From Symbiodinium natans (lineage: Eukaryota > Sar > Dinophyceae > Suessiales > Symbiodiniaceae): a DNA stretch of 64,000 nt. Made by a program: the position numbers and the translations under genes. Below are positions 41,701-56,700 of the stretch, one piece after another (the first letter of the stretch is position 1; each line of letters begins with the position of its first letter). Location of the stretch: contig CAJNDS010002159.1 in assembly GCA_905221605.1 (NCBI GenBank), forward strand, positions 388,501 through 452,500, written 5' to 3'. The notes beneath the pieces are model-generated. The model did not search any database. It saw only the letters and a program-made list of their open reading frames with translations, and had not been told where the DNA came from.

Positions 41701-44700
41701 GCGGCTCCATGACGGATGGCAGCTGGTCCATCCCCAAAGACAATCCGAATAGCGGTTTCACCTATAAGGTCATCCAGGACTGGTTAAAGTCCGGCATACC
41801 CGCCAGCAAGATCATTCTCGCGCTGACCACAAACGGGCTCGAGGCGTATATGGTTGACTGGATCAAAGGCATCATTCAGCAAAATGGCATGGCAGGCGCT
41901 TCGGGGGGGCAAGTGCGCTTGAGTCCTCAGGGCTCTTGGGGCTAGCGATCTCGATAGGCGCAACAGACTGTCGGTGACTAGATGACTAGATGACTATATG
42001 ACTGTCCCTAATCCCTCAACCCCAAAACCCTCAACCCTCAACCCTAAACCCTAAACCCTAAACCCTAAACCCTAAACCTCCTTTGGTGGGGCACTCCCTG
42101 GATTGCAGGTCTGTCCATCTGGCAGCTCAAGGACCTCCAAGCCGCCATCCCCATTAAGTGCCTCGAGGATGCTGGCACCAAGTGTGTCCAGTAGCGGAGA
42201 TTCGTAGGGTTTAGGGTTTAGGGTTTAGGGTTTAGGGTTTAGGGTTTAGGGTTTAGGGTTTAGGGTTTAGGGACCAGGTCTGATTGACCCATTTTGCAAA
42301 GTTGTTTAAGATGCTGCGCACTCAGCATCCCCCCCAATAAAAGAGATCCAGCTACTGTTGGGCCGGCCAACAGAGTTGGCCTGGAGCAAGCGCTCGTTCT
42401 CTCACAAAATCTTGGGCTGCTGGTTTAGGGTTTAGGGTTTAGGGTTCAGGGCTTAGGTTTTTTTTTTTTTGGTTTTTTGGGGCTTTTTGGGGCTCCCTGT
42501 AGGGATTATCGAGGGCTGAGGGTGAATTGTATGGTCCATACCCCCTCCGAAGCCCCAAACCCCATAGTTTCGCTCAGAGAAGAAGACGCCAGAGGTGCAG
42601 AGGCCGCCCTGGAAGAGGAGTTCATCGATGAAGACGAGGACCCTGGGATGCAGATGGGCGATTATGGCCTTATAGGGTTTAGGGCCTGGCAGGGGGGTGG
42701 GGGGTGGGGGGTTACGGTTGAGGGGTTTAGGGTTTTGTGTGTTTAGGGTTTCGGGTTCGCAGCAGATGAGGACCCTTAACCCGCAGCCGCGCAGTCGGCT
42801 TGGGAAAGCTCTTGCCATAATTTCTCATGTCCTCTCTTTGCTTCTGCTGAGGATGAGCCCTACACCCTCCACCCCTAAACCCTAAACCCTAAACCCTAAA
42901 CCCTAAACCCTAAACCCTAAACCCTAAACCCTAAACCCTAGCTGGGGAGAGCTAACCTGACCTCAACTTGGTAGCCCAGTGGTACCCTGTACCCTTTCTT
43001 TTGGTTATGGGTTCCCTTATAAAATAACCAACCCAAAACATGGTGCCCTTACCATAGTATGGTTACTGGGCTACCAAGTCAAGATCTGATTATATGACAG
43101 GCTGAATCGCTGAACCCTAAACCCTAAACCCTAAACCCTGAACCCCAAACCCTAAACCCTAAACCCTAAACCCTAAACCTTGGGAAGAGTCCTGGGAAGA
43201 GTTGGAGGCAAGGCTCTCACTTGAATCCTACACACGGAACTTCCTGAACTACCCGAAGCCCTAAACCCCACAACCCCCCAAAACCCTCAAAACCCTCAAA
43301 AGCCCTTAAAACCCCAAACCCTCAACCCTAAACGCTAAGCCCAAACAACCCTCAACCCTAAACCCGAAGCCTTAAAAACCCTCAACCGAAGCCCTAAACC
43401 CTCAACCCTAAACCCTTAAACTCCGACAATCAGGAGCCCGGTGAGGAGCCGGAAGATCGCTACGGCGAGGAGTGGAAGACGTGGCGGGAGTGCCCCTCCG
43501 GAGGTTTAGGGTTTAGGGTTTAGGGTTTAGGGTTTAGGGTTGAGGGTTGAGGGTTGAGGATTTTCGGGTTTTAGGGTTTAGGGTTTAGGGTCCCTTAACT
43601 TGCTTTTTCTTCTGAAGGGAACCTACGGCCTAGTTTGGTACCACTCACAGATTTTTCCTGTGGAGATGATCCGTGAGTTCCCAGTTTACTAACCCTAAAC
43701 CCTAGACCCTATATGGTGGTTTCCGAAAATAGGGGTGCCCTTTTGCGGGGTGCCCTTCAAGGGGATTCTATTCTATTTGGGGTATGAACAAGGGGCACTC
43801 CCCCATTTTGAGAAAATACCCATATCCTTGTTTGAAGCAATCCTGTTGGGCCCTGGTCTTGGGGGGTTCAGGAACCCTTATTCGGCGTCGGGTAGTTAGG
43901 GTTAAGGAGAAAGAATCGGTAGACCCTACAATGACAACTGAGGCCCCCAAGCCCTCCCCCCTATACCCTCTAAGGGTAGTTTCATGATCCCTTACTATGG
44001 CCCCTTGCCCTCTGTAAAGGGTTCTGATGTATGGGCCCTGGGTTGTATAGGTCTTGTATAGGTTATACAAGGGGTATATAAGGGTTCCCCTTTTTGCAAA
44101 ATTGGGGACCAGGAAGAGGCCCTTAGAACAGAGTCCTCCCTAAACCCTAAACCCTAAACCCTAAACCCTAAACCCTAAACCCTAAACCCCAGATTGGGGG
44201 TCCATATGTTGAACGCGGTAGGGACGCCGCCGAGGCTCCGGGACAAGCAGCTGCGGAAGCGAGCCAATGAGCGTCGAAAAGAGAGGCCCGACAGTCATAG
44301 GGTTTGGGGTTTAGGGTTTAGGGCTTAGGGATGAGGGTTGAGGTTGAGGGTTTAGGGTTTAGGGTTGGGCTTAGGGGAATCCTGGGTTTAGGCTTCTGGT
44401 TACTTAGCAGCAGTCAACCTTTTGGCTCCCAAAGGTCGGGTGTTCGGGGCTTTGACCTGCAAGCTTTGACGGCCATTAACAAACGACTTCCTACACCAGG
44501 GTTTAGGGTTTAGGGTTTTGGGTTTTGGGTTTAGGGTTTAGGGTTACGAGAAGATGTGAGCAGATGGATACACAAGGGGTCCTTTTCAAAGCCACTACAT
44601 CTGGGAACATAGATCTACTTGGGCCTGAAAGCGGTTCCTATACACTGACTTTCTGGGTATCGGAGTACTATACTTCAATACTTTTTGTTTCTGGGTTCCT

Positions 44701-47700
44701 ATGAGGCTACTTATACCTATTACTAAAGAGTATATCCTTTTTTCAGGGTCTACTCCAAAGTAGGGCTTTAGGGTGCAAGTACATACGGTATAGGTGCCTG
44801 TACCTTTGAAAGGCTTTTGAACCCTACATAGCACCATGTGAAACCAGATCCTCTCGGATTGTTTTACCCTAAACCCTAAACCCTAAACCCTAAACCCCAA
44901 ACCCCAAACCCTAAACCCTTTGCGCAGGTTCGAGAGGGACAGGGTTCTGGAGCAAGCGGAAGCATCCCGGTTGCAGGGCGCCGATGTCGTCCACCTTCCT
45001 AGAGGGCTGGCCTTATGACCCAAGCGCGCTCAACCTGTTTTTTTTTTAGAGGGTTTAGGGTTTAGGGATGCTTAGGGTTTAGGGTTTGGCTTCCTGTTTT
45101 TTTGTTTTTTTGTTTTTTTTTGTGGGGGTTAGGTGGCAGTTTGTGGCAGCCAAGCGTTCACAGCGACGTTGTTTTTGTTGATCCTTCGCTGTCGGCTCTT
45201 CCTATCATTGAGACGCAGAATTCCCAAAGTGTCGGATTGCTCACCCCCCCAATAGGGAACGTGAGCTGGGTTTCGACTGTCGTGGGACAGGTCGGTTTTA
45301 CCCTTCTGATGAACTTGATGCTGCGACAGTAGTCGAAGTGAGTGCCGCTAAAGGGCAGCACACCTTGGGATGTTCCCCCTTATGCCAGCAGTCCTTAATC
45401 GGGATTATAACAAGAGGGTACATAAAATCCCTAGATAGGACTGTTAATAAAAAGGGGAACATCCCAACCAACACCCCTCAACCCTTAAATAAGCCCGAGG
45501 GCCCCCCCGAAGCCCTAAGCCCTAAACCCTAAACCCGAATGGCTGACACCTAGGAAGGCTCGGGGTTGAAGAGGTCAGGGCGCGCTTGAAGATCGGACCC
45601 CCTGCAAACCCATCAATAGCCCGCTTGGGCCCTAATTAGCCCTCCTCAACCCTCAACCCCGCACCCTAAACCCTAAACCCTAAACCCTAAACCCTATCAA
45701 CCATGGGCCTCAAAGCTGGAGACCTGCGAGGTGATCTGCGCGACAACGATTGCATCCGGATCTAACCAGCTGAGCGGCTTCACTTTCCGAGGAGTGAAGG
45801 GGTTCAGTAGAATCGCGAATACTTTGTATCGAAGATTCCAGGGTTAGGGTTTAGGGTTTAGGGTTTAGGGTTTAGGGTTTAGGGTTTAGGGTTTAGGGTT
45901 TAGGGTTTAGGGTTTAGGGTTTAGGGTTTAGGGTTTAGGGTTTAGGGTTCAGCAGCTCCGGGTCGAGCAATCTCTAGTAGAGCCGCTGTTTGGATTCCAG
46001 AAAAGCCCACCCACCCAGAGAATCCCAAAACATTAAGAAATATCAAGTTTATATTTTTTCATCAGCAAGACCCTAATTAGAAGGGGGCAACATCCGAAAG
46101 TATAACTTTTTCATATAAGCACGTTCCTTGAAACGAGGCTGTGGAAACACATCCAGCGTCACAAGTTTGGGGGGTGTAAAGCAGGAGCCAAACGGTTGCC
46201 AACCAAGTTCATCCCAGATGATCCCAACAGGCATCTAGCATACGCCCTCCCCCCCTTCCAATATTGCCATGGTTTAGGGTGTAGGGTTTAGGGTTTAGGG
46301 TTCAGTATACCCAATCTGCTTGAACAGGCTCTGACTTTGAGGGGTTTGGATACGGGGCTACAGGAGGCAGAGCTTTAGGGATAAGTTTTTTCACCAGAGG
46401 TTTCGGGTTGCGGGACTTATCGGACCCACCGTTTTTGCAGTGGTTTAGGGTTCGGGGTGCTTAGGGTTTAAGGTTATGGCTTAGAGCTTTCTGAGCTTGA
46501 ACAGCCCCGGTTTCTGCGTCGGTTCTCGAGACTTTGCTGCTCTGCCTCTATTCGTGTTGGGACCGTTATGCCAGCCTTCAAGACCGGAACCTCGAACCCT
46601 AGACTCTCGACCCTAAACCCTGAAACCCTAACCCCACATCCTAAGCCTGAACCCTACATGGCTAAACCCTAAACCCTAAACCCTAAACCCTAAACCCAAA
46701 GCCCAACCCGAAACTCTAAGCTGCAAGCCCGAAGCCCTCAATTGTTAACTCCCAAGGTGGGGAAGACTTGCGGCCCTTTCAAGGGGGTCTATCGCACCCT
46801 GGAGCCCTGTATCGGGTTTAGAGTAGCCCTAAACCCTAAACCCTAAACCCTAAACCCTAAACCTCTTCCCAGGAGTCCTGATCGATGAAGTTGCGCAAGC
46901 GACGGAAACGTCCTGCGCGGTGCCCATTGTCTGCCGCAATGCGCAGCAGCTGGCTCCTCTGACGTGGTCAAGTCCCTAAAGCCTGAAGCCTGAGCCCTTA
47001 AACCCTAAAGCCCTGAAGCCCTTGTAAACCCTGAAGCCCTTATAGAAGCCCTTAAGCCCTTAACCCTATTTAATCCCTTAAAGCCCTTAAACCCCCTCCC
47101 TCGCCCCCAAACCCCTTCAGCCCTTCCACCCCAAGCCCTCAGCCCCTAAACCCTAAACTCCCTAAACCCTATGTTGCTAAAGGCAACCCTGAACCCCAGT
47201 TCTAGGAACCCTAGAACCACCCCGGGGCCCCACAGGAGCCTAGGAGCAGTTTCCTGCTCAGAACTCGAAGAGGTTTAGGGTTTAGGGTTTAGGGTTCAGG
47301 GTTTAGGAATCTTGTCAAGGAATGTATATCATTTTGCTTTCATCGGGGTTTCGCGCTGAGGGATGCTTAGGGTTTAGGGACCCGAATCGGGCTTTGTAGC
47401 AAAGTATGTTTTATCTTTAGGATGGTCACAAATATTGAAGTTCCTGAACAGGAGCCCTAAACCCTAAAACCCGAACCCCAAATCCGAATCCCGAAACCCT
47501 AAACCCCTAGCCGTAAGCCGCAAACACCCCAATTCCAAACCCCAAGCCCTCAACCCCACACCCTAAACCCCAACTCCCAATCCCGAAACCCTACACCCCT
47601 TGCCCTAAACCCCAAATCCCAAACCCCCAAACCCTAAAACCCACGCCCTAAACCCCCAAATCCCAAACCCTAAACCCTCAACCCCCAGATTGAGGTCTTG

Positions 47701-50700
47701 TGGTGGAGATCCTAAACCCCTTCAGCCTTATAGGGTTTAGGGTGTAGGGTTTAGGGTTTAGGGTTTAGGGTTTAGGGTTTAGGGTTTAGACCCCAAACCC
47801 TCAACCAGGTCTTGTGTGGAGATCACTGTCAGCTTCCTCCATCAGTAATCTCCCGCGAGTCCCAGCTGCGTGGGTTTTCGCTCTCGCTCTACTCGCGCTT
47901 GAGCCTGGGCTTTCGTTGTTTAGGGTTTAGGGTTTAGGGTTTAGGGTTTAGGGTTTAGGGTTTAGGGTTTAGGGTTTAGGGTTTAGGGTTTAGGGCACCC
48001 TTATTGACTGGGTTTAAGAGCTTGGGGTTGAGGGTTTAGGGGCTTAGGGCTTAGGATTTAGGGTTTAGGGCACAGGGTGTGGGGTTTGGGGTTTCTGGCT
48101 TGGGGTTTAGGAGTTTTGGGGGTTCAGGGTGGTTTGGGGGATGTGTCTGAGTATTTCGTGGGTTGGAGAGGACCTTATTCTACTATTTGCTTAAGAACCC
48201 CCCCTACCCCAAAAAACAAGTCTATATCTATCTATATATATATATGTATATTTTTAATTTTCTGTATTACAAGGAAGAAAATGTTTTCGGGTGGTTCTTC
48301 AGCAAATTGTAGTATCTAGGCGCATCTTTTCAGAGGGCTGCTACAAACTGGGCATGGAGTTGAGTGGTTGCGGGGGGGGGGGGGGGGGGCTGTTATGGGC
48401 CCTCAAATTCGAACAGTCTGAACACCTAAGCACCAAACCGCGATTACCCAAAGCCCCTTAAACTCCTATCCCCGAATGCCCCTAAACCCCCAACCCTAAA
48501 CTGTAAACCCTAAAGCCTCATTCTAAACCCTATAACCTAAACAACTTACCTCTCAACAACTTATACGCCCTAACCCCCCCCCCCCCCCCCGTAAGAAAAC
48601 CTAAGCCGTGAACTCCAAACCCTAAACAACTTATCCCTAAACCCCCTTGTAAGCCCAAAACCCTACGGCACAGTTGCCGGGGGGGGGGGGGGGTTGTTTC
48701 GGAGTCGGGGCATCGGGAGGAGGCACTCCGGATGAGCATCCTTCTCCCTCCCCCGCTACCGCAAGAGCGACAGTGCCTTCGTCCTTTTTCCTCTCGTCCA
48801 TTTCCTTTCCGGCTTTGCTGTGGTGGTTGTTGTTTTTGCTTTTTCCGTCGTGAAGGTTTGCTCTTCTTCTTGGCTTCTGGGCTCCAGCCAGCTGCTGCAG
48901 CCATGCCTCTCTTCCCTTCTATCTCTTCGCCGCTTGTGCAGCAGGCTGACATTCTACTCCAGCCCCTCTTGGGCCGGGACTCGGGTGAGCCCCTACCTGC
49001 TGACCTTGCAGCAGTTTCTTGCGACCTCCTGTTCTCTGGTGTGCACGCTGCCATTTTCCGGCTGAACGGTGACAACAGTGCTTCAGAACATGGCCCGCAG
49101 CTTCATTTCATGGCCAACGTGTGGCCTGAGCCGTGCAGCCCGGCGCGGTCATCTGCCTCCTTTGCCATTTTGGTTCCTCTTCCTTTGCTGAGGCCCTGGC
49201 GAACAGCGCTGTCAGTGTGGTGGGGGCCTGCCCCCGCGCGCAACTAGAGGCGGTTCTGGCGTGCTCGGCCCTCCGTCCAGTCCAGTTATATTGATGGACT
49301 TCAGCATCCACCGCGGCCACGCGCTCTTTTTGGTCGTATCCGGCCACTGCGGAAGTCTGAGCCATGTGGCAACTCCTAAGCCTTATAGGCCCCTCATCAG
49401 GATGTTCCCTTCCCACGCGGATCACTCATTCTGCCTAACGGGCCCCCGGGGCCCGCTGTACGAGCTGCCTCCACAGATGGCAAAGGACGCCATGGATAGA
49501 CACCACGCACTCTTCTACGCCTCCAACTTGGTCGACCTGAACTGGTACATCTCCCGCTCGCAGCTGCTCCGCGACCAAAGCTTCGGACAGCGTTGCCGCT
49601 CTTACAGCTAGAGCCGTGCACTAAAGACTTCGGATGTCTACCAGCCTATCATAGCAAGCTGAATTTTAACTCAGCTTCAGGAGAAAGTTGTCTGCCAGCA
49701 CAGACTCCCCAGATCTTCATGGCTATGACTGCTGCGTCTCATTTGGAGTGGAGCCTTGCGCAGAGCACGAGCTCTGCAGTGATAGCAATTGTCGTGCATC
49801 GTCGGGAAGATGTCATTCTTCCGATTTTTTATTGATGGCATCGTGCGCCCTGCGTAAGCCCACGAAATCAGCTATCACCATCCTTTCCTTCACGGCCTTT
49901 GCAGCCTAAGCTTTCGCGGACCAGTCCAATTTCTGTATTGTCCGGTCTGAAAGTATGTCTTCTGGGCGAACGCTTTCATCGACGCAAAAACGATGTTGCA
50001 CGAGGCGTGTACTTCCTGCGCCTTAATTTAAACGTCCATTACTTGTGTTGTTTTTTAATGAATGGTTCCTTGCCTGCGTGGCTGTCGCCGGCAGCTTGTT
50101 GTGAGCAAGCGCAGGTGCCATATGTGGCCTTCATCATGGAGTTCATCGCGTTTGGCGTGCACGCAAGTGTGGCAAGGTGACCCGTGTGTTCTGTTGCAGA
50201 TATCTGTTCCCGGTTGTGCACTCAAGGCTGGGCCGGCAGCTGCGCGTCGGTGCACTGCAAGCTTGGTAAAAAGCATTTCTTGCAACCCGTCAGTGGTTGA
50301 CAGCGTTGCATGTGGAGCACCATGGAGTACCCAGCCTGCTCGTTGACAAGAGGGCACCGTGCACCAGCCACACTTTGCTCAGAACGCTTCTGAACAGAGT
50401 CGAACAGAGTTTCTAAGACTTCCGGCTTTTGAAGAAGATTCATGCGACATGTACGGAGCTGCGCAAGGATGGTCCTCCCCTCCACCCTCCCGACATGTCT
50501 TGGTAGCAAGGACATTTGCCAAGCCCGCCTGAAATATGGACGGGAAGCGGTTGTATGGCTGCAGCTGCTATGAGCCGGCCAACCAACCAATCAGCCAGCC
50601 AGCCAACCAATGGACCCTAAAGTTTGTAAACCCTACACCCCATATGCACCCTAAACCCCAAGCCCCAAGCCCTAAAAACCCAAAACCCCAAAAAAAACCC

Positions 50701-53700
50701 TAAACAACCCTAAACAACCCTAAGCCCTAAACCCTGACCCTAACCTTTTTCAGGAACCCTAATGCTGGCAGACTCCACCCCTAGGACCGGTGCGGGAGTG
50801 CCCTACCAGTTTCTGGACACGCAGTACCGTGCGCACCCGGCTTCGCCAGGAGTCGAACTTTCTCCTTCGGCTTAGGGTTTAGGCTTTAGGTTTTAGGATG
50901 TAGGGTGTAGGGGTCGGGAAGTTGGGGGGTGTAGGCTTAAAGGCGTTTAAGGGTGTAGGCGTTGGGGGTTTTGCACAAGACCTTCCTACCATGTTCCTAC
51001 CTTTTTCGGTAGGTTTCGGCCCCGCAGTACATGGGACACCTGAAGCCCAAGACAGCCGCCACAAAGGCACCCCATGCTCATGGAGTTCTCCTCCCTGAGG
51101 CTCCGCTGCAACCCTAAACCCTAAACCCTGAACCCTAAACCCTTATAAGCCCTACCAAGCCCACAACCTCCCAAGCTCTAAGCCCTAAACACCCTAGACC
51201 TTGAACCCTTGGCCCAGATTTCCTGCCGCTTCAATTAGAGCCACATATATAAACGTAAGGATCCTGCTACTGCCATGCGGTGGACTCTCCGGAAACCAGG
51301 TCTGTAGAGTCCTTATGTTTATGTGGCTTTTTGCCTTCAACCCTAATCCCCAAAGCCCTAAACCCTAGACCCTAAGCCCGGAACTCCTGGGGCCTAAACC
51401 CCACACCCTAAAGCCGGTGCCTTAAGTCGCCTACCCTTCAGGGTTTTGACGCAACCCCCGAACTGAACCCAAAGCGATCCACCTCGACTCGAAATCCATG
51501 AAATGGCTGAGGCTTGGTTCAGGGCTTAGGGTGTTTAGGGTTGAGGGGTTTAAGGGTGTTTAGGCTTTAGGGTTTAGGTTCAGGAGTTGGGGCTTAGGAT
51601 TTAGGGTTCAGTTTTTGTTGTTGGTGGTTGGGGGTTGTTTGGGCATCTTTTGAGCAACTGCTTGGGGCTCATTTTGGTTTCGGGGGGGTTTGATGTTTGA
51701 CACTTTTGCCAGGTTCAGAAACTGTGTACCTTGAAGGCGCTTCTCCTTCCACTACTTGGAGGTTCATGGTACTTCTTAGCCAATAATAACTGTACTTATA
51801 ACTGTACTTATAGCCATATTAGGGCATTTCAGAGACTTATTAAGTAGGTCATAAGTAGAGTCATAATTGGTTAATCAGTACCATGAACCTCCAAGTATAG
51901 CCCCGAAACCCTAAACCCGAAACCCGAAACCCTAAACCCTAAACCCTAAACCCTAAACCCTAAACCCTAAACCCTAAACCCTAAACCCTAAAACCCTAAA
52001 ACCCTAAACCCTAAACCCTAAACCCTAAAACCTAAACCAGGTCAAGGAAAGCCTTAAACACCTGAAGCAGACCCGAGCTTGCTGAAGCCCAGTGTCAGTG
52101 CCCGTCTAGCGGCCCAAGTCCTACGGTAACCCCTGCCTAAAAAACGACTGGCTGGCTTAAACCCTAAACCCTAAACCCTAAACCCTAAACCCTAAACCCT
52201 AAACCCTAAACCCTAAACCCTAAACCCTAAACCCTAAACCCTAAACCCTAAACCCTCCCGAAGCCCAGGAACATCTACAATGGCAAGCTGCTGCACGGCG
52301 TCAAGGGCTCCGAGCGGCCGAGACCGAATGGCTTGCCATGGCCAGGCCACGGGGATGCCAGGCTTTTGGAGTTTAGGGTTTAGGGTTTGGGTTTAGGGTT
52401 TAGGGTTTAGGGTTTAGGGTTTCGGGTTTCGGGTTTCGGGTTTAGGGCTATTGGTTGGGATGTTCCCCCTTATACTAACAGTCCTTAATAGGGATTATAG
52501 TACCCCCGATGTTAGGATAACCTTTTGGATCAGGGCTCAGGAGGCTTTCGTAAGGGCCCCCACTCTGGCTTCACACCTCCTGGACGGGCAATCGGCGACG
52601 GCCTTGGCCGGAGGGACTCCAACGCTATAGGGTTTAGGGTTTTGGTTTATGGTTTAGGGTTAGGGTTTAGGGTTTAGGGCTTAAGGTTTCAGGTTTAGCG
52701 TTTAGGGTTTAGGGCTCAGGGCTTGGGGTTTCGGGTTTAGGTCTTAGGGTTTAGGGTTTAGGCACCCTAAAACCCTCAAATCCTGAAGCCCTTATATAGC
52801 AAACCCCTAACCCTAAACCTAATCCCTGCGCTGAAAACCCTAAGTTTTCCCTGCGAAGATTTGGAATGCCCGGCTATGTTTGTGGAGTCGAACGTCGAAG
52901 AGCACCTGGCCACTGGACTTGAAACATCGGGAGGCCTTTGGGCCAAGCTTTACCCCAAACTTGAGCACCCAAAGCCTGAACACCTCAGATCCCCAAGCGC
53001 TCAACTCCACACATGCACCTTTTCTTTATAACCGGCTAAACCCATCTAACCCTAAACCCTTAAACAAGCCCTAAACCCTAAACCCCTGAACCCTAAACCG
53101 CATTTCCCGTGCCGCTGGCCGCCCAGGAAGGGGAGTCCAAGGCGAATACCGCTGAGGCTCTTCTGATCAAGGTCGGGAGCTCCATGGCTTTTTCACGGGT
53201 TTGGGGTTGTTGGGTGTGTGCTGGCTCTTGGGTCGCAGGGTTTGGGACCAGAGTGGCTGAAGGAATTCGGTGGTTGAGGGTTTGACTATTTTTGGAGAGC
53301 TGTCTTTGGGTTACCCAGCGTAGGCCCGAATTCCCTTCTTTTGGGGCTTAGGTTCCCCCTTTCTATTTCCTAGGTCTCTCTTGGGTCTATAGATGAGGTC
53401 AAAGTCTAGGGTTTAAATTTTAGGGGGTTGGGCTGTAGGCGTTTTCTGGCTTAGGGTCCGAAACTCTCTGCCCCGAACCCTAATGGCGCTTCGGTGCTTA
53501 GGTTCTCTTCATAGGTTTAGGAGGGGACAGGACTTCGGCTAAGTTGGAAGAATGACCAATGACAGTACACGAATTAAGGCATGTGTTCCCGAATTAAGGG
53601 TGATTGAGCGGTCTGGGTGTTTAGGCTTCCGCGCGTAGAAGGCGTGGGTCTAAACCCTAAACCCTAAACCCTAAGCCCTAAAACCCTAAAACCCTAAAAC

Positions 53701-56700
53701 CCTAAAACCCTAAACCCTAAACCCTAAACCCTAAACCCTAACCCTAAACCATAAACTTTATAAACCCCAAACCTAGAATGGCCACAGGACTTGGTACAGC
53801 GCGTGCTGGATCGGGGCGAAGTGATGCTCCAGGACATTGGCGTGATCACGCCGTAGCTTTGCTTGCAGTGATGTTTAGGTTTTAGGGTTTAGGGGTTAGG
53901 GTTTAGGGAGATCGAAATTGAGGGTTTTCGGTTTTGGGTGAGGATCGGATGATTGACCCCAAGCCCGAAGCCTTAGAGCCCTAAACTCCACAGACCCTAA
54001 ACTTACCCCCATCAACCCTAAACCCCAAACCCCATTCCCCATACCCAAACTCTAAACCCTAAACCCTGAACCCTTATAAACCCCAAACCCCAAACCCTCA
54101 ACCCTAAACCCTAAACCCACCCTCCACCGCAGCAACCTTGGCGACTGGAGGTACAAAGGCCAGGTGCGCGTGTTGCGCCGGCTGTTCCACAGCCCCGGCG
54201 CGTTCATCCTCCCGGAAGACCAGGCCGGGTTTGAGGGTTTTAGGGCTTTTAGGGTTTTAGGGTTTAGGGTTTATAGGGTTTAGGGCATTTAGGGTTTTAG
54301 GGTTTTAGGGTTGTGTTTTGAGTGAGGGCTTACAGGGTTTGGGGTTTTAGGGTGAGAGGCTTGAGAATGAGGATTTAGGGTTTAGGGCACTTCGGTTTTA
54401 GGGTTTAATTAGGGCATTTGGGGTTTATAGGATTTTAGGGCATTTAGGGTTTAGGGTTTATAGGGTTTGGGGTTATAGGGTTTAGAGGCGTTAGAATTAC
54501 AATTAGGATTTAGGGTCCAGGGCATATAGGGTTTAAGAGGTTTAGGGCATTTAGGTTTTAGGGTTTAGGATTTGGGGTTTAGTTGGGGTTTGGGGTTTTG
54601 GGGCTTTTATGGTTTAGGGGGGTAGGGCATTTAGGGTTTTAGGGCATGCAGGGTTTTGGGGCATTTAAAATAGGGTTGTAGGGTTTCGAGCATTTGGGGA
54701 TTTTAAGGATCGGGCGGGGGCAGAGGGGTTTGTTTCATGCGTGCGGAGCTTTTCTTCCCGATCAGTGCCGCGTCGAGCCCAGAAGCCCTCCTAACGCCCC
54801 TTACGCCCGACACCCAAAGCCCTAAATCCAACAAACCCTGATGGGCTCAGGGTTTAGGGTTTAGGGTTTAGGGTTTAGGGTTTAGGGTTTATCAACCCTA
54901 AAGCCCTAGAACCGCAACCCTGAACCCATGAACCTTGCCACCCCAAACCCTTCAACCCCCAACTCCCAGTCCATCAACTTGTCAAGGGATTAAGACTCGT
55001 GCCCCAGGGCTGTACCCCCAAAGGTTCCCCACAATATACCCCTAGCTTGGCCCGAAGTATACTACCTCAAGGATCTGTAAACAGGGTCCCCAAATCCTAA
55101 GGGTACAACCTTAAGGGTCTAAGGTACCAAACCCTAAACTAAACCTTAAACCCTAAACCCTAAACCCTAAACACCCAGGAGGTGACTGCCCTGGAAATCG
55201 CCTCGGTGGACAACTTCCAGGGCCGTGAGTGGCTTGCTTTTGACTGGTTAGGGCCCTTGGGGCATTTCATATGCTTCCTGCGTTGGTTTAGGGGTTAGGG
55301 TTGAGGGTTGAGGGTTGAGGATTTAGGGGATCAGGGGGACCCTTAAAAGGGAACCCTTCTTAACCCTCTTCTGGTTCTCTTAAACAGGGACCTTATTCAG
55401 AGGGTCTACATCCCCAAGGGTCCCCCTAATCTTATCCCCTAATTTCATACTTTTCCCTTCTTTGGTTTTAGGAGGATCATATTCAGGAATACGTGGCAGA
55501 GGCACTTAGTTGAGAACCCGACAGTTTTGCTGGGGTTGGTGGGTTTAGGGGTGCTAGTTCCTGTGGTGTCTTAAGTAAGGGCCGTAAGGAGAACGCTGTC
55601 GGTGCTGGTGCTTTACCTCAGGAAACGGACACCCTGAACCCTAAACCCAGACCCTAAACCCTAAACCCTAAACCCTGAAACGGACCCTAGCCGCCATATC
55701 CTAAGCCGACAAGCCACGCGCAGAGTCGCCGCAGCCTTGAGGAAGGAGATCATCATCTTCTCTGCTGTCCGATGCAACAGGTGCCCTGGGCGAATCAATG
55801 GCATACTTTGTCGGATATGGGGTTCTCAGCGTTTAGGGTTTTAGTATCTTCGAATGCTGTAATACTAGCGGCAGCACATTTTCCCAGGTGTTATTGAACA
55901 AACCTGCGCTCTCTGACCTCCCCTTTCACACTCTTGAAGCAAAGTGGGGTTCCCTTTTAAACAAAATCCTCCTAGTCTTCTGGGGAACCAACCTCGGGTT
56001 TAGGGTTTAAGGTTAGGGTTTAGGGTTTAGGGTTTAGGGTTTAGGGTTTAGGGTTTAGGGTTTATAATTTAGGGTTTAGGGTTTAGGGTCACAAATCCTA
56101 AGCCCGCAGCCCTAAACCCCTATGAACCCTCCGCCAGGTATGGACAGGTTGGCTTCCTCCAGGACCGACCAGGGGCAGTTTTGTTTTTTGCCTCTGCAAC
56201 CCTACTTGGAGGTTCATGGTACTTTTTTAACCAACTGATAGCTGTACTTACAACCCACTTATAAGCCCCTTAAGTGCCCTAAGATGGCTCTAAGTACAGT
56301 TACAAGTACAGTTCTCATTGGTTAATAAGTACCATGGACCTCCAAGTAGACCCGTCTCCCTAAGCTCCTCACAGACCAGAAGCTCATCTAGGTTTGTTCA
56401 AGTGCCAGAATAAGAATGCAACACATCCCTTGGTTGTCGTCACCAGTACTACCATTTGCTGAAACCCTAAACCCTAAACCCTAAACCCTAAACCCTAAAC
56501 CCTAAACCCAAAAAAATCAAGGAGAGCCATCCCTATGTGGAAGGGGGGGGCCCACCGAAGGTGAGGGCTTCCCCAAAGCAAAAAAGGCTTCGGTTTGGCC
56601 CTTGGGGTTGAGGGATGTAGGGCGCTCTAGGGATGTAGTAGAGATAGATTTAGGATTTCTCGGCCTTGAGGGATGTGGGGATTTAGGGATTTCGGGTTTC

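Noticed and set aside
49084-49180. Relict dinoflagellate spliced-leader (TTTGCCATTTTGGTTC)
   Set aside because: Only a partial match to the recalled leader motif (GCCATTTTGG core). It is too short to distinguish from chance.
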